Translations under genes and position numbers: made by a program
Shown: positions 1 through 8,710 of the stretch, one piece after another
Numbering within the stretch: the stretch's first letter is position 1
Layout of the letters: each line of letters starts with the position of its first letter
DNA from: Ardenticatena maritima
GTDB lineage: Bacteria > Chloroflexota > Anaerolineae > Ardenticatenales > Ardenticatenaceae
Length of the DNA stretch: 64,000 nucleotides
NCBI RefSeq assembly: GCF_001306175.1
Contig: NZ_LGKN01000004.1
Location: 496,001-560,000 of the forward strand
Reading direction: 5' to 3'
Notes under the pieces: generated by a model
The model's input: only the letters and a program-made list of their open reading frames with translations
Databases searched by the model: none
What the model was told of the DNA's origin: nothing

Positions 1-2
1 AA

Positions 3-2864
3 CGCGGCTTGCGTGAACGCTACGGCGACCGCGCCGAAACCGCCGAGGTGCGCGAGCGCTTTGAACACGAGTTGCGCATCATCCACCAGATGGGGTTCGA
101 CACGTACTTCCTCATCGTGTGGGACTTGTGCCGCTTCGCCCGCGAAAACGACATTTGGTGGAACGTGCGTGGTTCGGGCGCCGGTTCGATTGTCGCCTAC
201 TGCCTGGGCATCACGGGGATTGACCCGCTCAAAAACAACCTGATTTTCGAGCGCTTCCTCAACCCCGGACGTGTCAGCATGCCCGATATTGACATGGACT
301 TTCCCGACGACCGCCGCGCCGAGATGATGGCGTACACCGTGCAGAAATACGGTGTGGAAAACGTGGCGCAAATCATCACCTTCGGAACCATGGGCGCGCG
401 CGCCGCCATCCGCGACGTTGGGCGCGCGCTGGGCATGAGTGTCGCCGAGGTGGACCGCATCGCCAAAATGGTGCCGAGCGGTCCCAAAGTGAAGTTGAAA
501 GAAGCCTTCGACAACCCCGAATTTGCGGAACTTTACGAAAAAGATAGCCGCGTGCGTGAACTGGTTGACACCGCCATGAAACTGGAAGGGTTGGCGCGCC
601 ACGCTTCCACACACGCCGCGGGCGTCATCATCTCCGACAAACCGCTGGTTGAATACTGCCCCTTGCACCGCCCCACCAAAGGCGACCAGGACGAATCAGG
701 GTTGGGCGTGGTGACGCAATGGCCCATGGAAATCCTCGAAAGCATCGGCCTGCTCAAAGTGGACTTCCTTGGGCTGGCAACGCTGACCATCATGCGCAAA
801 GCCTGCGAACTCATCGAAGAGCGCTACGGCGTGCGCTACAACCTGCAAAACATTCCCTACGAACGTTGCCCCAACGACCCCGAAAAAGACGCGCAAGTCA
901 AAAAACTCTACGACCTGCTCTCACGCGGTGAGACGACCGGGGTGTTCCAGGTGGAATCGGCGGGCATGCGCGAAGTGTTGCGCGGTATGCGCCCCTCGCA
1001 ATTCGAGCATATCATCGCCGCCATCTCGCTCTACCGCCCTGGTCCCATGGAATACATCCCGAACTACATTCGCCGTATGCATGGGGAAGAAGAAATTACC
1101 TACCACCACCCCATGCTCGAACCCATTTTGGCCGAAACCTTCGGGATTATCGTCTATCAGGAACAAATCATCCAGATTGCCTCTCAACTGGCGGGCTACT
1201 CCCCCGGCGACGCCGACCTCATGCGGCGTGCCGTTGCCAAAAAGAAAGAGAAAGAAATCGAACGCCACCGGCAATTGTTTGTCGAGGGCTGCAAGAAAAA
1301 CGGTATTCCCGAAGAAACCGCCCGCGCCATCTACGCCGATATTGAATTCTTCGCACGCTACGGCTTCAACAAAAGCCACGCCGCTGACTATGCCGTCATC
1401 ACCTGCCAAACGGCGTTTCTCAAAGCGCACTACCCCGTCGAATACATCACCGCCCTGCTCACGGTGGAACGCCACAAGAGCGACAAAGTGGCCGTGTACA
1501 TCGCCGAAGCCCGCCGTCTGGGCATTGAAGTCTTGCCGCCCGACATCAACAAAAGCTATGTCTACTTCACAATCGAACCACACCCCAACCCGCCCGAAAA
1601 CGCCGACACCCTGCCTCAAACCGACCCGCGGCGCTGGGCGATTCGCTTCGGGCTGGGGGCTATCAAAAACGTCGGCGAAAGCGCCATCGAAATCATCTTG
1701 CGCGAACGCGAGGCGAACGGGCCTTTCACCAGCATTGACGACTTTTGCCGCCGTGTGGACTTGCGCCAGTTGAACCGCCGCGTCGTCGAATGCCTCATCA
1801 AAGCCGGCTGTTTCGACGAGTTGATGCGCGAGGCGGCGCCCGAAGCCCCACGCGCCACCCTGCTCGCCATCCTCGACCGCATGATGCAGATGAGCGCCGA
1901 GGTGCACGCCGCCGCCGACATCGGGCAGATGAGCCTCTTTGACGTGCTGGGAGACGCAGACAACAGCGCCGCCAACACATTCGCGAACGAATCCATCCTG
2001 GCGAACCTGCCCCCCATCACCCCACCCGATCCCAAACAAAAACTCGCCGACGAAAAAGAAGTGCTGGGCGTCTATGTTTCCAGCCACCCGCTCAAAGCGC
2101 TGGCGGGCGTGCTGAGCGAACAGGCGACGCACTTCTGCGGTGAACTCAGCGAAGAGGATATCGGCAAAGAGGTCATTGTCGCGGGGTTGATCAAAGACAT
2201 GCGCACCATCTTCACCCGCAAAGGCGACCAAATGGCGTTCATCACGCTGGAAGACCTGCAAGGCGAAGCCGACGTGGTAGTCTTCCCACGCACGTTTGCC
2301 GAATGCCGCGAGTTTCTCCAACCCGACGCCGTCATCCTGGTGCGCGGCAAGGTGGACGCCCGCAACGACAGCCTCAGCATCCTGGCGGACACCATCACCC
2401 TCTACCGCGCGGAGAGCGTTCACACGCTCGCCGAACCGCCCGCCGAAGCAACGTGGTACAACGGCGAAGCCCCGCCGCCGCCCCCCCCACCGCCGCCCGA
2501 AGAAGAGATGGCATCGGCGCCGGCTGGCACACCAGGCGAACCGCCCGCCGACCCCGGCGACAATCTGCGCGAAGGCGTGACCTATCTCCTGCGCATCGAG
2601 TTTCCACGCACGCAGGACGAGCAACACGATATGCAGCGCTTCCGCCGCATGCTGGAAGCCTTGCAAGCCATTCAAGGCAACGACCGCGTTCATCTGCGCA
2701 TGCGCTTCCCCGACGGCCGCCTGGTTCTGCTCGATTTTCCGCGCCTGCGCACACAATTCCGCCGCCAACTGAAACTCCAACTCGAAAGCGAGGCCATCGG
2801 CTGCCGTGTCGAAGTCGTCCAACTGGCGCACGAAAATGGGCGACGGCACAAGCGGGCGGGCTAA
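3..2864 (+). CDS. dnaE: DNA polymerase III subunit alpha (5'-truncated by window edge)
   Basis: Replicative polymerase subunit that synthesises DNA at the fork. The frame is open to the window edge, so the N-terminal PHP domain lies outside. Visible residues include the catalytic PDIDMDF motif (near residue 93 of the visible part), which holds two metal-binding aspartates, then DFLGLATL, GVFQVES and LYRPGP, as in family-C polymerases. A helix-hairpin-helix region and an OB fold (starting VAGLIKDM) follow. After the OB fold comes a run of ten prolines and an acidic patch near 2470-2510, then a C-terminal domain of about 100 residues. The gene faces dnaA and ends at a shared terminator. Identity is secure; only the extra C-terminal domain is unassigned. 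Confidence 0.97.
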   Translation, partial: RGLRERYGDRAETAEVRERFEHELRIIHQMGFDTYFLIVWDLCRFARENDIWWNVRGSGAGSIVAYCLGITGIDPLKNNLIFERFLNPGRVSMPDIDMDFPDDRRAEMMAYTVQKYGVENVAQIITFGTMGARAAIRDVGRALGMSVAEVDRIAKMVPSGPKVKLKEAFDNPEFAELYEKDSRVRELVDTAMKLEGLARHASTHAAGVIISDKPLVEYCPLHRPTKGDQDESGLGVVTQWPMEILESIGLLKVDFLGLATLTIMRKACELIEERYGVRYNLQNIPYERCPNDPEKDAQVKKLYDLLSRGETTGVFQVESAGMREVLRGMRPSQFEHIIAAISLYRPGPMEYIPNYIRRMHGEEEITYHHPMLEPILAETFGIIVYQEQIIQIASQLAGYSPGDADLMRRAVAKKKEKEIERHRQLFVEGCKKNGIPEETARAIYADIEFFARYGFNKSHAADYAVITCQTAFLKAHYPVEYITALLTVERHKSDKVAVYIAEARRLGIEVLPPDINKSYVYFTIEPHPNPPENADTLPQTDPRRWAIRFGLGAIKNVGESAIEIILREREANGPFTSIDDFCRRVDLRQLNRRVVECLIKAGCFDELMREAAPEAPRATLLAILDRMMQMSAEVHAAADIGQMSLFDVLGDADNSAANTFANESILANLPPITPPDPKQKLADEKEVLGVYVSSHPLKALAGVLSEQATHFCGELSEEDIGKEVIVAGLIKDMRTIFTRKGDQMAFITLEDLQGEADVVVFPRTFAECREFLQPDAVILVRGKVDARNDSLSILADTITLYRAESVHTLAEPPAEATWYNGEAPPPPPPPPPEEEMASAPAGTPGEPPADPGDNLREGVTYLLRIEFPRTQDEQHDMQRFRRMLEALQAIQGNDRVHLRMRFPDGRLVLLDFPRLRTQFRRQLKLQLESEAIGCRVEVVQLAHENGRRHKRAG

Positions 2865-2875
2865 CAGCACCAAAC

Positions 2876-2906
2876 AAAAACGGGCGCCGAGAGCGCCCGT
2901 TTTTTT
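2876..2906. terminator. bidirectional terminator between dnaE and dnaA
   Basis: A 7-bp GC stem (2881-2887 with 2893-2899, loop CGAGA) is flanked by an A-run on the left and a T-run on the right. It can therefore end transcripts from both converging genes. Confidence 0.9.
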
Positions 2907-2924
2907 CATCCCACCGGCATCGGC

Positions 2925-4316
2925 TCAACTCTTATTGTACAATCGCTCGCGAATCGTCAGCACCTCACGCCGCAACTGGTCGTCGGCTTCGATGGCTTTG
3001 GCAATTTTCTCGTGCCCATAGAGCACCGTCGAGTGGTCGCGCCCACCCAGCGCCGCGCCAATCGCCGCCAGCGCCGCATCGGTTTCTTCACGCGCCAGGT
3101 ACATCGCCACTTGCCGCGCCAGCGCAATCTCCTTGCGCCGCGATTTGCCTTTCAAATCTTCCACAGAAACCCCAAAATGGCGCGCCGTCTCCTGAATGAC
3201 CATGTCCAGGTCAATATTCGTCGGGCGGTCGAGAATATCGCGCAAGACACGCTCGGTCAGTTCCACCGTTAGCGGTTGGTGCCCAAATTGGGCATACGCC
3301 ACCACGCGCGTCAACGCCCCTTCCAGTTCGCGAATGTTGCTTTGCACCCGTTGCGCAATCAACTGAATCACCTGCGAGGGCACGCGAATGGGTTGCGTTT
3401 CGGCTTTGGCTTGCAAAATCGCAATACGGGTTTCCAAATCAGGCGGGGCAATATCGCACACCAACCCACCCTCAAAACGGGAGCGCAAGCGTTCTTCCAG
3501 AAGCACAATCGCGCGCGGCGGGCGGTCGCTGCTCAGCACAATTTGCTTGTTGGCGGCGTGCAGCGTGTTGAACGTGTGGAAAAACTCTTCCTGTGTACTT
3601 TCCTTGCCCGCAATGAACTGAATATCGTCAATCAGCAAAACATCCACATTGCGGTATCGCTGACGAAACGCCTCGGTATTCTGCGTGCGAATATCGGCAA
3701 TCAACTCGTTGGTAAAGCGTTCCGAGGTAATGTACACCGTGCGCAAGCCTTTCTTGCGCGTTTCATGCCCAATGGCGTGCAACAAGTGGGTTTTTCCCAG
3801 TCCCACACCCCCATAAATGAACAAAGGGTTGTAGGCTTGCGCGGGGCGCTCGGCGACAGCCAGCGCGGCGGCGTGCGCCAGGCGGTTGCTCGCCCCAACA
3901 ATGAAGGTGGAAAACGTGTAGCGCGGTTGCAGCGGGTCGCCCAGCACCTCTTCCTGCTCGGGGCTTTTGCTGCCGTTTGGGTGCACCGACGGTTGCGGCG
4001 CGGGCATCGTAAAGAAGTCCTCCGTGCTTTCCGGTGGTGGCGTATCGCTCTGTTTGAGCAGGGTGAAGGTCAGCGACACAGGCTTGCCCACATGCCGCTC
4101 CAATGTCTGCGCAATCAGGGGTGCCAGCCGATTTTGCAACCATTCAACCGCGTAGATCGTCGGCGCCCCGATGACAAACGTGCCGTCATCGGACACATCC
4201 AGGAGTTGCGTTCCCTTCATCCATGTATCAAACGTCGAAGGGGCCATTTGCAGTTGCAAATCGCCCAAAGCAGCATTCCAAAGACGTGTATACTCCTGAT
4301 GATGATTGGTTTTCAA
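2925..4316 (-). CDS. dnaA: chromosomal replication initiator DnaA
   Basis: AAA+ ATPase that binds DnaA boxes and opens the origin. Domain I spans about residues 1-85, followed by a Pro/Ser-rich linker (about 90-130). The AAA+ domain has Walker A GGVGLGKT at 169-176 and Walker B VLLIDDIQF at 226-234. The domain IV helix-turn-helix carries the GGRDHSTV signature near the C-terminus. The 463-residue length is typical. The start is TTG at 4316, preceded at good spacing by GTGAGGTG; no ATG or GTG further downstream fits the family N-terminus. dnaN is not adjacent, unlike the common dnaA-dnaN order. Two small dyads lie just upstream. Confidence 0.97.
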   Translation of the reverse strand: MKTNHHQEYTRLWNAALGDLQLQMAPSTFDTWMKGTQLLDVSDDGTFVIGAPTIYAVEWLQNRLAPLIAQTLERHVGKPVSLTFTLLKQSDTPPPESTEDFFTMPAPQPSVHPNGSKSPEQEEVLGDPLQPRYTFSTFIVGASNRLAHAAALAVAERPAQAYNPLFIYGGVGLGKTHLLHAIGHETRKKGLRTVYITSERFTNELIADIRTQNTEAFRQRYRNVDVLLIDDIQFIAGKESTQEEFFHTFNTLHAANKQIVLSSDRPPRAIVLLEERLRSRFEGGLVCDIAPPDLETRIAILQAKAETQPIRVPSQVIQLIAQRVQSNIRELEGALTRVVAYAQFGHQPLTVELTERVLRDILDRPTNIDLDMVIQETARHFGVSVEDLKGKSRRKEIALARQVAMYLAREETDAALAAIGAALGGRDHSTVLYGHEKIAKAIEADDQLRREVLTIRERLYNKS

Positions 4317-4332
4317 GGCAACACCTCACTAC

Positions 4333-4364
4333 GTTCTGCTCAGAACCATCTGCTAATGAGCAGA
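4333..4364. promoter_or_regulatory. paired inverted repeats in the dnaA leader
   Basis: Two adjacent perfect dyads lie 17-48 bases upstream of the dnaA start: GTTCTG/CAGAAC (4333-4346, 2-base spacer) and TCTGCT/AGCAGA (4349-4364, 4-base loop). They share the word TCTGCT. They could be an operator or an mRNA structure controlling dnaA. No consensus DnaA box or AT-rich unwinding element is visible in the 292-base gap 4317-4608, so I do not call an origin here. Confidence 0.4.
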
Positions 4365-4608
4365 CACAATTTCCCCCCAAAAGAAAAATTCACACAAAAC
4401 TGAGCCAATGCCAGGTGAAGAGTACAAACGCATGCTGTGCGGCGATGCACAGAGCGTGCAAGATTGATGGTGTGGAACCAACTCCTGAGCGGTGGCATTC
4501 TATCAAAGGGCGGCGGAGTGGGCAAGTGATACGCGCCACATAAACCCCCGACCTTTTGTCATAGCGGGGCGACGTGTGCACGCCGCCCCACCTGCCTGCA
4601 AAGTACGC

Positions 4609-5469
4609 TTACCGCTGATATTCGTAAAAGCCACGCCCGCTCTTGCGCCCCAAATGTCCCGCGGCAACCATGCGGCGCAACAACGGCGGCGCGGCATAGC
4701 GGGGGTCGCGGAATTCATCATACATGGCGTCGGCAATGAAGAGCAAGGTGTCCAGCCCGATGAAGTCGGACAGTTCATAGGGTCCCATGGGATGGTTCAG
4801 CCCCAGTTTGACACCTGTGTCAATATCTTCGCGCGTTGCCAGCCCATATTCGAGCCAACGAATGGCATCCAGCAGGTAGGGCACAAGTAGCAAGTTGACG
4901 ATGAATCCGGGGTTGTCTTTGGCAACGATGATGGTTTTCCCCAGCGATTCGCCAAACGCGCGCGCCGTTGCCAGGGTCTCCTCGGCGGTTTCCAGCCCGC
5001 GCACCAGTTCGAGCAAGGGCATAACAGGCACCGGATTGAAGAAGTGCATGCCCAGGACACGCGGGCGGCGCGCTTCGCTGGTCGCGGCGGCAATCGCCGT
5101 AATGCTGATGGACGACGTGTTGCTTGCCAAAATGGCATGCGGTGGGGTGATGGTATCCAGCGCGGCAAACAGTTCTTGCTTGGCTTCCTTGTTTTCAACG
5201 ATGGCTTCGATCACCAAATCGCACGCGCGCATCTCATCCAGCGTGGTGGTGAACGTCAAGCGCTCCCACACGGCATCGGCATCCGCCTGCGAAAGTTTGC
5301 CCTTCTTCACAGCGCGTTCCAGGCTCGCGCGAATGCGCTGCTGCCCTCGTTCCAGCAAGGCATCGTTGACTTCACGCACGATGACGCGATACCCACTGCG
5401 GGCAACAACTTCGGCAATGCCGCTACCCATTTGGCCACAGCCAACAACCCCAACCGTCTGAATGGTCAT
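4609..5469 (-). CDS. hbd: 3-hydroxyacyl-CoA (3-hydroxybutyryl-CoA) dehydrogenase
   Basis: NAD(P)-dependent oxidation/reduction at C3 of short-chain 3-hydroxyacyl-CoA, as in beta-oxidation, butyrate or PHB metabolism. The N-terminal Rossmann motif is GCGQMGSG. The family signature HFFNPVPVM carries the catalytic histidine, and the C-terminal helical domain contains NHPMGPYELSDFIGLD. I place the start at ATG 5469 because GAGGAGGTG precedes it at ideal spacing and the protein then begins MTIQ directly before the nucleotide-binding strand. The 286 residues match single-domain bacterial enzymes. It lies about 70 bases downstream of an unknown gene on the same strand and may share its transcript. 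Confidence 0.95.
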   Translation of the reverse strand: MTIQTVGVVGCGQMGSGIAEVVARSGYRVIVREVNDALLERGQQRIRASLERAVKKGKLSQADADAVWERLTFTTTLDEMRACDLVIEAIVENKEAKQELFAALDTITPPHAILASNTSSISITAIAAATSEARRPRVLGMHFFNPVPVMPLLELVRGLETAEETLATARAFGESLGKTIIVAKDNPGFIVNLLLVPYLLDAIRWLEYGLATREDIDTGVKLGLNHPMGPYELSDFIGLDTLLFIADAMYDEFRDPRYAAPPLLRRMVAAGHLGRKSGRGFYEYQR

Positions 5470-5539
5470 GCGTTCACCTCCTCGTGAAAATCGGTTGTTC
5501 AGCATGTTTGTAGCACGAAGTTGCAGAAGGACAAGCGCC

Positions 5540-6352
5540 TCACGGAACGACGCCCGCCCACACGGTCATCTCATCTGTGAAGGCAAACAGCGGTGGAAAC
5601 GGCGGCACGCCCCATGTCAGCCAGCGCGCGCCCGAGGGCCATTGCGCCTGCTCGCATGCCAGGCCGCACACCAAAAGCGCCTCGCGGTGGGGCGTCTCTA
5701 CCACGAGCGGCGGCGACGGCATGTCGGCGGCGGCGGCGTGCACGAGCACACGGGCGTCTTCATCGCCCGCCCACACGTGCGCCCCCAGTGCAAAGCGCGT
5801 CAGCGCCAGCAAAGGGCGCGGGACATGCGCCAACCAGGTGGCATCACGCGCGCGCACCCAGAACGCGGCGGCATGGTCGCGCAACGTGACCGGCAACCAG
5901 ACGCGCGTATCGAGCGGCGGGGCGGGGGCGTCAACATCCAGCGCGACCAGCGCGCCCCCCAAGCGAACACGGCGCGCAGCCTGTTCCCAGACAGCGGGGG
6001 ACGTGGTCGCCACCAGGGCGAGGTCGTAGGCGTATTCCAGCCGCGGCAAAATCTGTTCAGCGTCGCCGTGCCAACTTTCCGCCACATGGGCACGCTCGCA
6101 CATGGTCAACGTCCATGTCAAGGCGCTCAAACGGTCGGCGTCGGCGTCCACAAGGATGAGCGTCCCCGCTTCATCAAACAACCCCGCCAGCCAGGGCGCT
6201 ACGTCCAGCGCGGCATCGCCGACACAAAGCATATGGCGCGGTTGTTTCAACAGCGCCAGCGTCAACGCCAGTTGCGCCGCACCGGATGGGGTATCGTTTA
6301 TGTGGGCGCGTACCGCAGGCGGTACAAACGCCAAACCAGGCCAGGCGGTCAC
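5540..6352 (-). CDS. unknown protein, Rossmann-like (possible methyltransferase fold)
   Basis: I do not recognise a named family. The 270-residue product starts at GTG 6352 with CAGGAGGAG just upstream. Residues about 38-110 look like the first half of a class I methyltransferase or similar Rossmann fold: hydrophobic strand MLCVGDAALDV, then LILVDADADRL about 25 residues later, then DLALVATTS and LGGALVALDVDA. A canonical GxGxG loop is missing (it reads VGDAALD), so SAM binding is doubtful. It is Ala/Trp-rich with no membrane segment. It sits between a LysM lipoprotein gene upstream, from which a terminator separates it, and hbd downstream. Confidence 0.6.
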   Translation of the reverse strand: MTAWPGLAFVPPAVRAHINDTPSGAAQLALTLALLKQPRHMLCVGDAALDVAPWLAGLFDEAGTLILVDADADRLSALTWTLTMCERAHVAESWHGDAEQILPRLEYAYDLALVATTSPAVWEQAARRVRLGGALVALDVDAPAPPLDTRVWLPVTLRDHAAAFWVRARDATWLAHVPRPLLALTRFALGAHVWAGDEDARVLVHAAAADMPSPPLVVETPHREALLVCGLACEQAQWPSGARWLTWGVPPFPPLFAFTDEMTVWAGVVP

Positions 6353-6368
6353 ATGCTCCTCCTGTTTG

Positions 6369-6404
6369 ACAGAGAAAACCGGAGCCTGTGCTGAGGCTCC
6401 GGTT
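6369..6404 (-). terminator. intrinsic terminator of the LysM gene
   Basis: A perfect 10-bp stem (AACCGGAGCC, 6377-6386, with its complement 6395-6404) is followed on the minus strand by TTTTCTCT. It lies directly 3' of the LysM gene. Confidence 0.8.
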
Positions 6405-6426
6405 GCTTGCTCAATGAAGCATTGCC

Positions 6427-8010
6427 CTACGGCATCCAGTAGAACTCGCGGCTTTCGCTCAAGGGGCTGACCGCTTCCACAACTGTTTCGCCATTCTGCT
6501 GCACCTGCCGCACGATGAGCACGTTCCAGCGCATCAACGTGGGGCGTATCGGTTTGACCTCAGGCGGCAGGCGCAGGGACGTCGCGCGTGTGGTAAACGT
6601 TTCGCTATGCACAACCTGCCCGGCGCGCACATAGCGCAGCCGCACGACGTAGGCCATGTTGTCCTCCAAAATCCCCGACGACGTCCACGAGAGCACCACC
6701 GGCGTTGTGCCGCTCACCCGCATACCGTTGACGGGCATCAGCGGCACCGGCGCAGCGTAGGGCAAACGCGGCATCGGCGTGGGTGTGGGAAGCGGCGTCG
6801 GGGTTGGCGTCGGCGTCGGTGTGCCGATAGGAATGCGCAGCGTGCTACCGGGTTCAAGCACCTGGTCGCCGTCTTCCAACGCGTTGAACGTCAGCAACGC
6901 ATCCAGCGCAACCTTGAAGCGTTCGGCAATACTCTTCGGCGATTCGTCCTCGCGTACCGTGTAGGTCTCGAAAATGATGACGGGGGTGGGTGTGGGTGTC
7001 GGTTCGGCGGCCACCGCCACGTTCTGGCTCAGCGGAATGAGCACCTTATCGCCAATCCGCATGCGTGTGGGGCTCAGGCGCGGGTTCGCAGCCAAGAGTT
7101 GATCCACGGTGATACCATACGCCTTGGCAATTTTGGATGGCGTATCGCCGGCGCGCACCTCGTACACGATAGGCGTCGGCGTCGGTGGAATGGGCGTCGG
7201 CGACGGTTGCAGCATCGCCAACAACGAAAGCGGCGTTGGCGTCGGCGTCGCAATTTCCACCGTGGGAATGGGCGTGCGCGTCGGCATGGGCGTCACGTAG
7301 AGCGGGTTTTTGGGAATGATGAGCGGCTCGCCTGCAATCAACTGCGTGTCGGGCGTCAGCCCGTTCGCCGCCATCACCACATCCACGGTGGTATCGTACT
7401 GGGCGGCAATTTCGCTCAGCGTTTCCCCCGCCTGCACGTAGTGAATGGTCGCCAGCGCTTCATCCACCTCCGGCACCTGAATCACCACAACGGGCGTGCC
7501 ATCGGGCGACTCCACCGGCGTAGGCGTCACTGTGGCTTGTGCCCCTTGGGGAATGAGCAACACATCACCAACTTGCAGGCTGTCGGGGTTCTCAATGTTG
7601 TTGTACGCCAGAATGGCTTGCACACTCACATCGAAACGCTCGGCAATCGCGTAGAGCGTATCGCCGGCGGAAATGGTATAGTTGATCGCACCATCCGACA
7701 ACGGCGGAAGTGAGGCATTAGCGGCTTCCTCAGAAGATGCCAGGGCGTCCGTCCCCCCCATGCCATCAAGCGCCACCATTTCGGCGGTTGGCTCAGGGGC
7801 GGGCGTGACAGCCACCACACGCAGGACTTCGGTTGTTGGTTCAGCCGAATGGGCGACAACGCCACCCGTTTCGGCTTCATTGGCTGATTCAGGGCTGGGT
7901 GCGCGTTCGATACGACACCCTTGCACAAGCAGGGCGCTCAATACAACCAACAAAACCAGCGCCCCAACAACCAACCCTTGACGTCTCCATGACGATAAAT
8001 TGTCGTTCAT
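6427..8010 (-). CDS. LysM-repeat lipoprotein
   Basis: Likely a surface lipoprotein that binds peptidoglycan or other N-acetylglucosamine polymers. ATG 8010 has AAGGAG upstream. The product has a short charged N-terminus, one hydrophobic helix and a lipobox ending LVQGC, so it should be lipidated. Four LysM units follow, starting YTISAGDTL, IHYVQAGETL, YEVRAGDTP and YTVREDESP. Thr-Pro linkers made of repeated TP separate them. A C-terminal beta-rich domain of about 100 residues (from MPVNGMRVSG) resembles a fibronectin-like fold. No hydrolase domain is present, so it is probably an anchor or scaffold. The TP linkers come from short GGCGTC/GTCGGT-type DNA repeats. Confidence 0.9.
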   Translation of the reverse strand: MNDNLSSWRRQGLVVGALVLLVVLSALLVQGCRIERAPSPESANEAETGGVVAHSAEPTTEVLRVVAVTPAPEPTAEMVALDGMGGTDALASSEEAANASLPPLSDGAINYTISAGDTLYAIAERFDVSVQAILAYNNIENPDSLQVGDVLLIPQGAQATVTPTPVESPDGTPVVVIQVPEVDEALATIHYVQAGETLSEIAAQYDTTVDVVMAANGLTPDTQLIAGEPLIIPKNPLYVTPMPTRTPIPTVEIATPTPTPLSLLAMLQPSPTPIPPTPTPIVYEVRAGDTPSKIAKAYGITVDQLLAANPRLSPTRMRIGDKVLIPLSQNVAVAAEPTPTPTPVIIFETYTVREDESPKSIAERFKVALDALLTFNALEDGDQVLEPGSTLRIPIGTPTPTPTPTPLPTPTPMPRLPYAAPVPLMPVNGMRVSGTTPVVLSWTSSGILEDNMAYVVRLRYVRAGQVVHSETFTTRATSLRLPPEVKPIRPTLMRWNVLIVRQVQQNGETVVEAVSPLSESREFYWMP

Positions 8011-8132
8011 AGGCTCCTTCTCAAACCACGTAATGTCCGAACGTCTCAACAGATTTCACATCAACGGCTTTCGGGCACAACGTGGCTTTTTGCTCGCACA
8101 CCATCTGCTCGCGTTTTCACAAAGCCGGGCGA

Positions 8133-8160
8133 ATTATAAAGCATTCGAGGCGTCAAGCAA
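8133..8160 (-). promoter_or_regulatory. promoter of the LysM lipoprotein gene
   Basis: -35 TTGCTT (8160-8155), 16-bp spacer, -10 TATAAT (8138-8133). The leader to ATG 8010 would be about 115 bases. The rest of 8011-8237 shows nothing else. Confidence 0.6.
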
Positions 8161-8237
8161 ATAGGATAGAAGGGCATCTGCGTGGTAGGCTATCCAGACG
8201 GGTATTTTGTGAGACGAGTATGCGCGCGGCAGAAATG

Positions 8238-8594
8238 TCAAAACGTGAGGACCTGGTATCCGTCGGCGAGAAGCGCCCGCACGCTGGGGTGTCCATCGTG
8301 CTCGTCCAGCAGGCGAACGCCGCAGGCTTGTACAGCATTGCGCACGCCAAAAGCGCCGGCGCAGAAAAGGCAAACGCCTTCAACCGCAGGCAAAATCTGC
8401 TGGAAAAGCGCGTGCCGCTTGTGCTGGGGGTCGGCGAGTTCCGGCACCCACCGCGTGCCTGCTCCGTCGAAGATGAGACGCACATCGTCGCCCTTTTCCA
8501 GGCATTCGCGCACCACCTCCATGGCGTTGACGACGCGCCCCAAATCGGCGTGCGTTTCGGTGTCGGCGAGGACGATCACGGCGAGTTTGAGCAT
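8238..8594 (-). CDS. DsrE/DsrF-like family protein
   Basis: Small 118-residue protein resembling the DsrE/DsrF sulfur-relay fold. It begins MLKLAVIVLADTE, has a central strand DDVRLIFDG and the late segment GVCLFCAGAFGVRN with one cysteine where such proteins often carry one, then a C-terminal GYQVLTF. Members move sulfur or have unknown roles. It starts at ATG 8594 with AGGAGG upstream. It is not next to other sulfur-relay genes, so its substrate cannot be inferred. Family assignment is by overall pattern and is moderately secure. Confidence 0.7.
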   Translation of the reverse strand: MLKLAVIVLADTETHADLGRVVNAMEVVRECLEKGDDVRLIFDGAGTRWVPELADPQHKRHALFQQILPAVEGVCLFCAGAFGVRNAVQACGVRLLDEHDGHPSVRALLADGYQVLTF

Positions 8595-8678
8595 CGCGTT
8601 TCCTCCTGAGGGGTTGGTTTGTGCGTGGTGTAGATGGCGTGATGGGGGAAACTCTTACCCAGGCGCGCGCAAATGCGC

Positions 8679-8703
8679 ACGGGGCGGCTGGTTGCCGCCC
8701 CGT
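8679..8703 (-). terminator. strong hairpin 3' of the glycosyltransferase gene (no T-run)
   Basis: A perfect 10-bp GC stem ACGGGGCGGC/GCCGCCCCGT with a 5-base loop begins 8 bases after the stop codon at 8711. There is no T-tract after it on the minus strand, so it is a weak terminator or an mRNA-stabilising 3' end. Confidence 0.5.
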
Positions 8704-8710
8704 GTTCTGT

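Noticed and set aside
921-2909. 662-codon open frame antisense to dnaE
   Set aside because: Shadow of the GC-rich dnaE codons; no ribosome site and the product has no family pattern, while dnaE on the other strand has full motifs.
4317-4608. Possible replication origin next to dnaA
   Set aside because: Best candidates (around 4443 and 4470) match the DnaA box at only about 7 of 9 positions, and no AT-rich unwinding stretch is seen.
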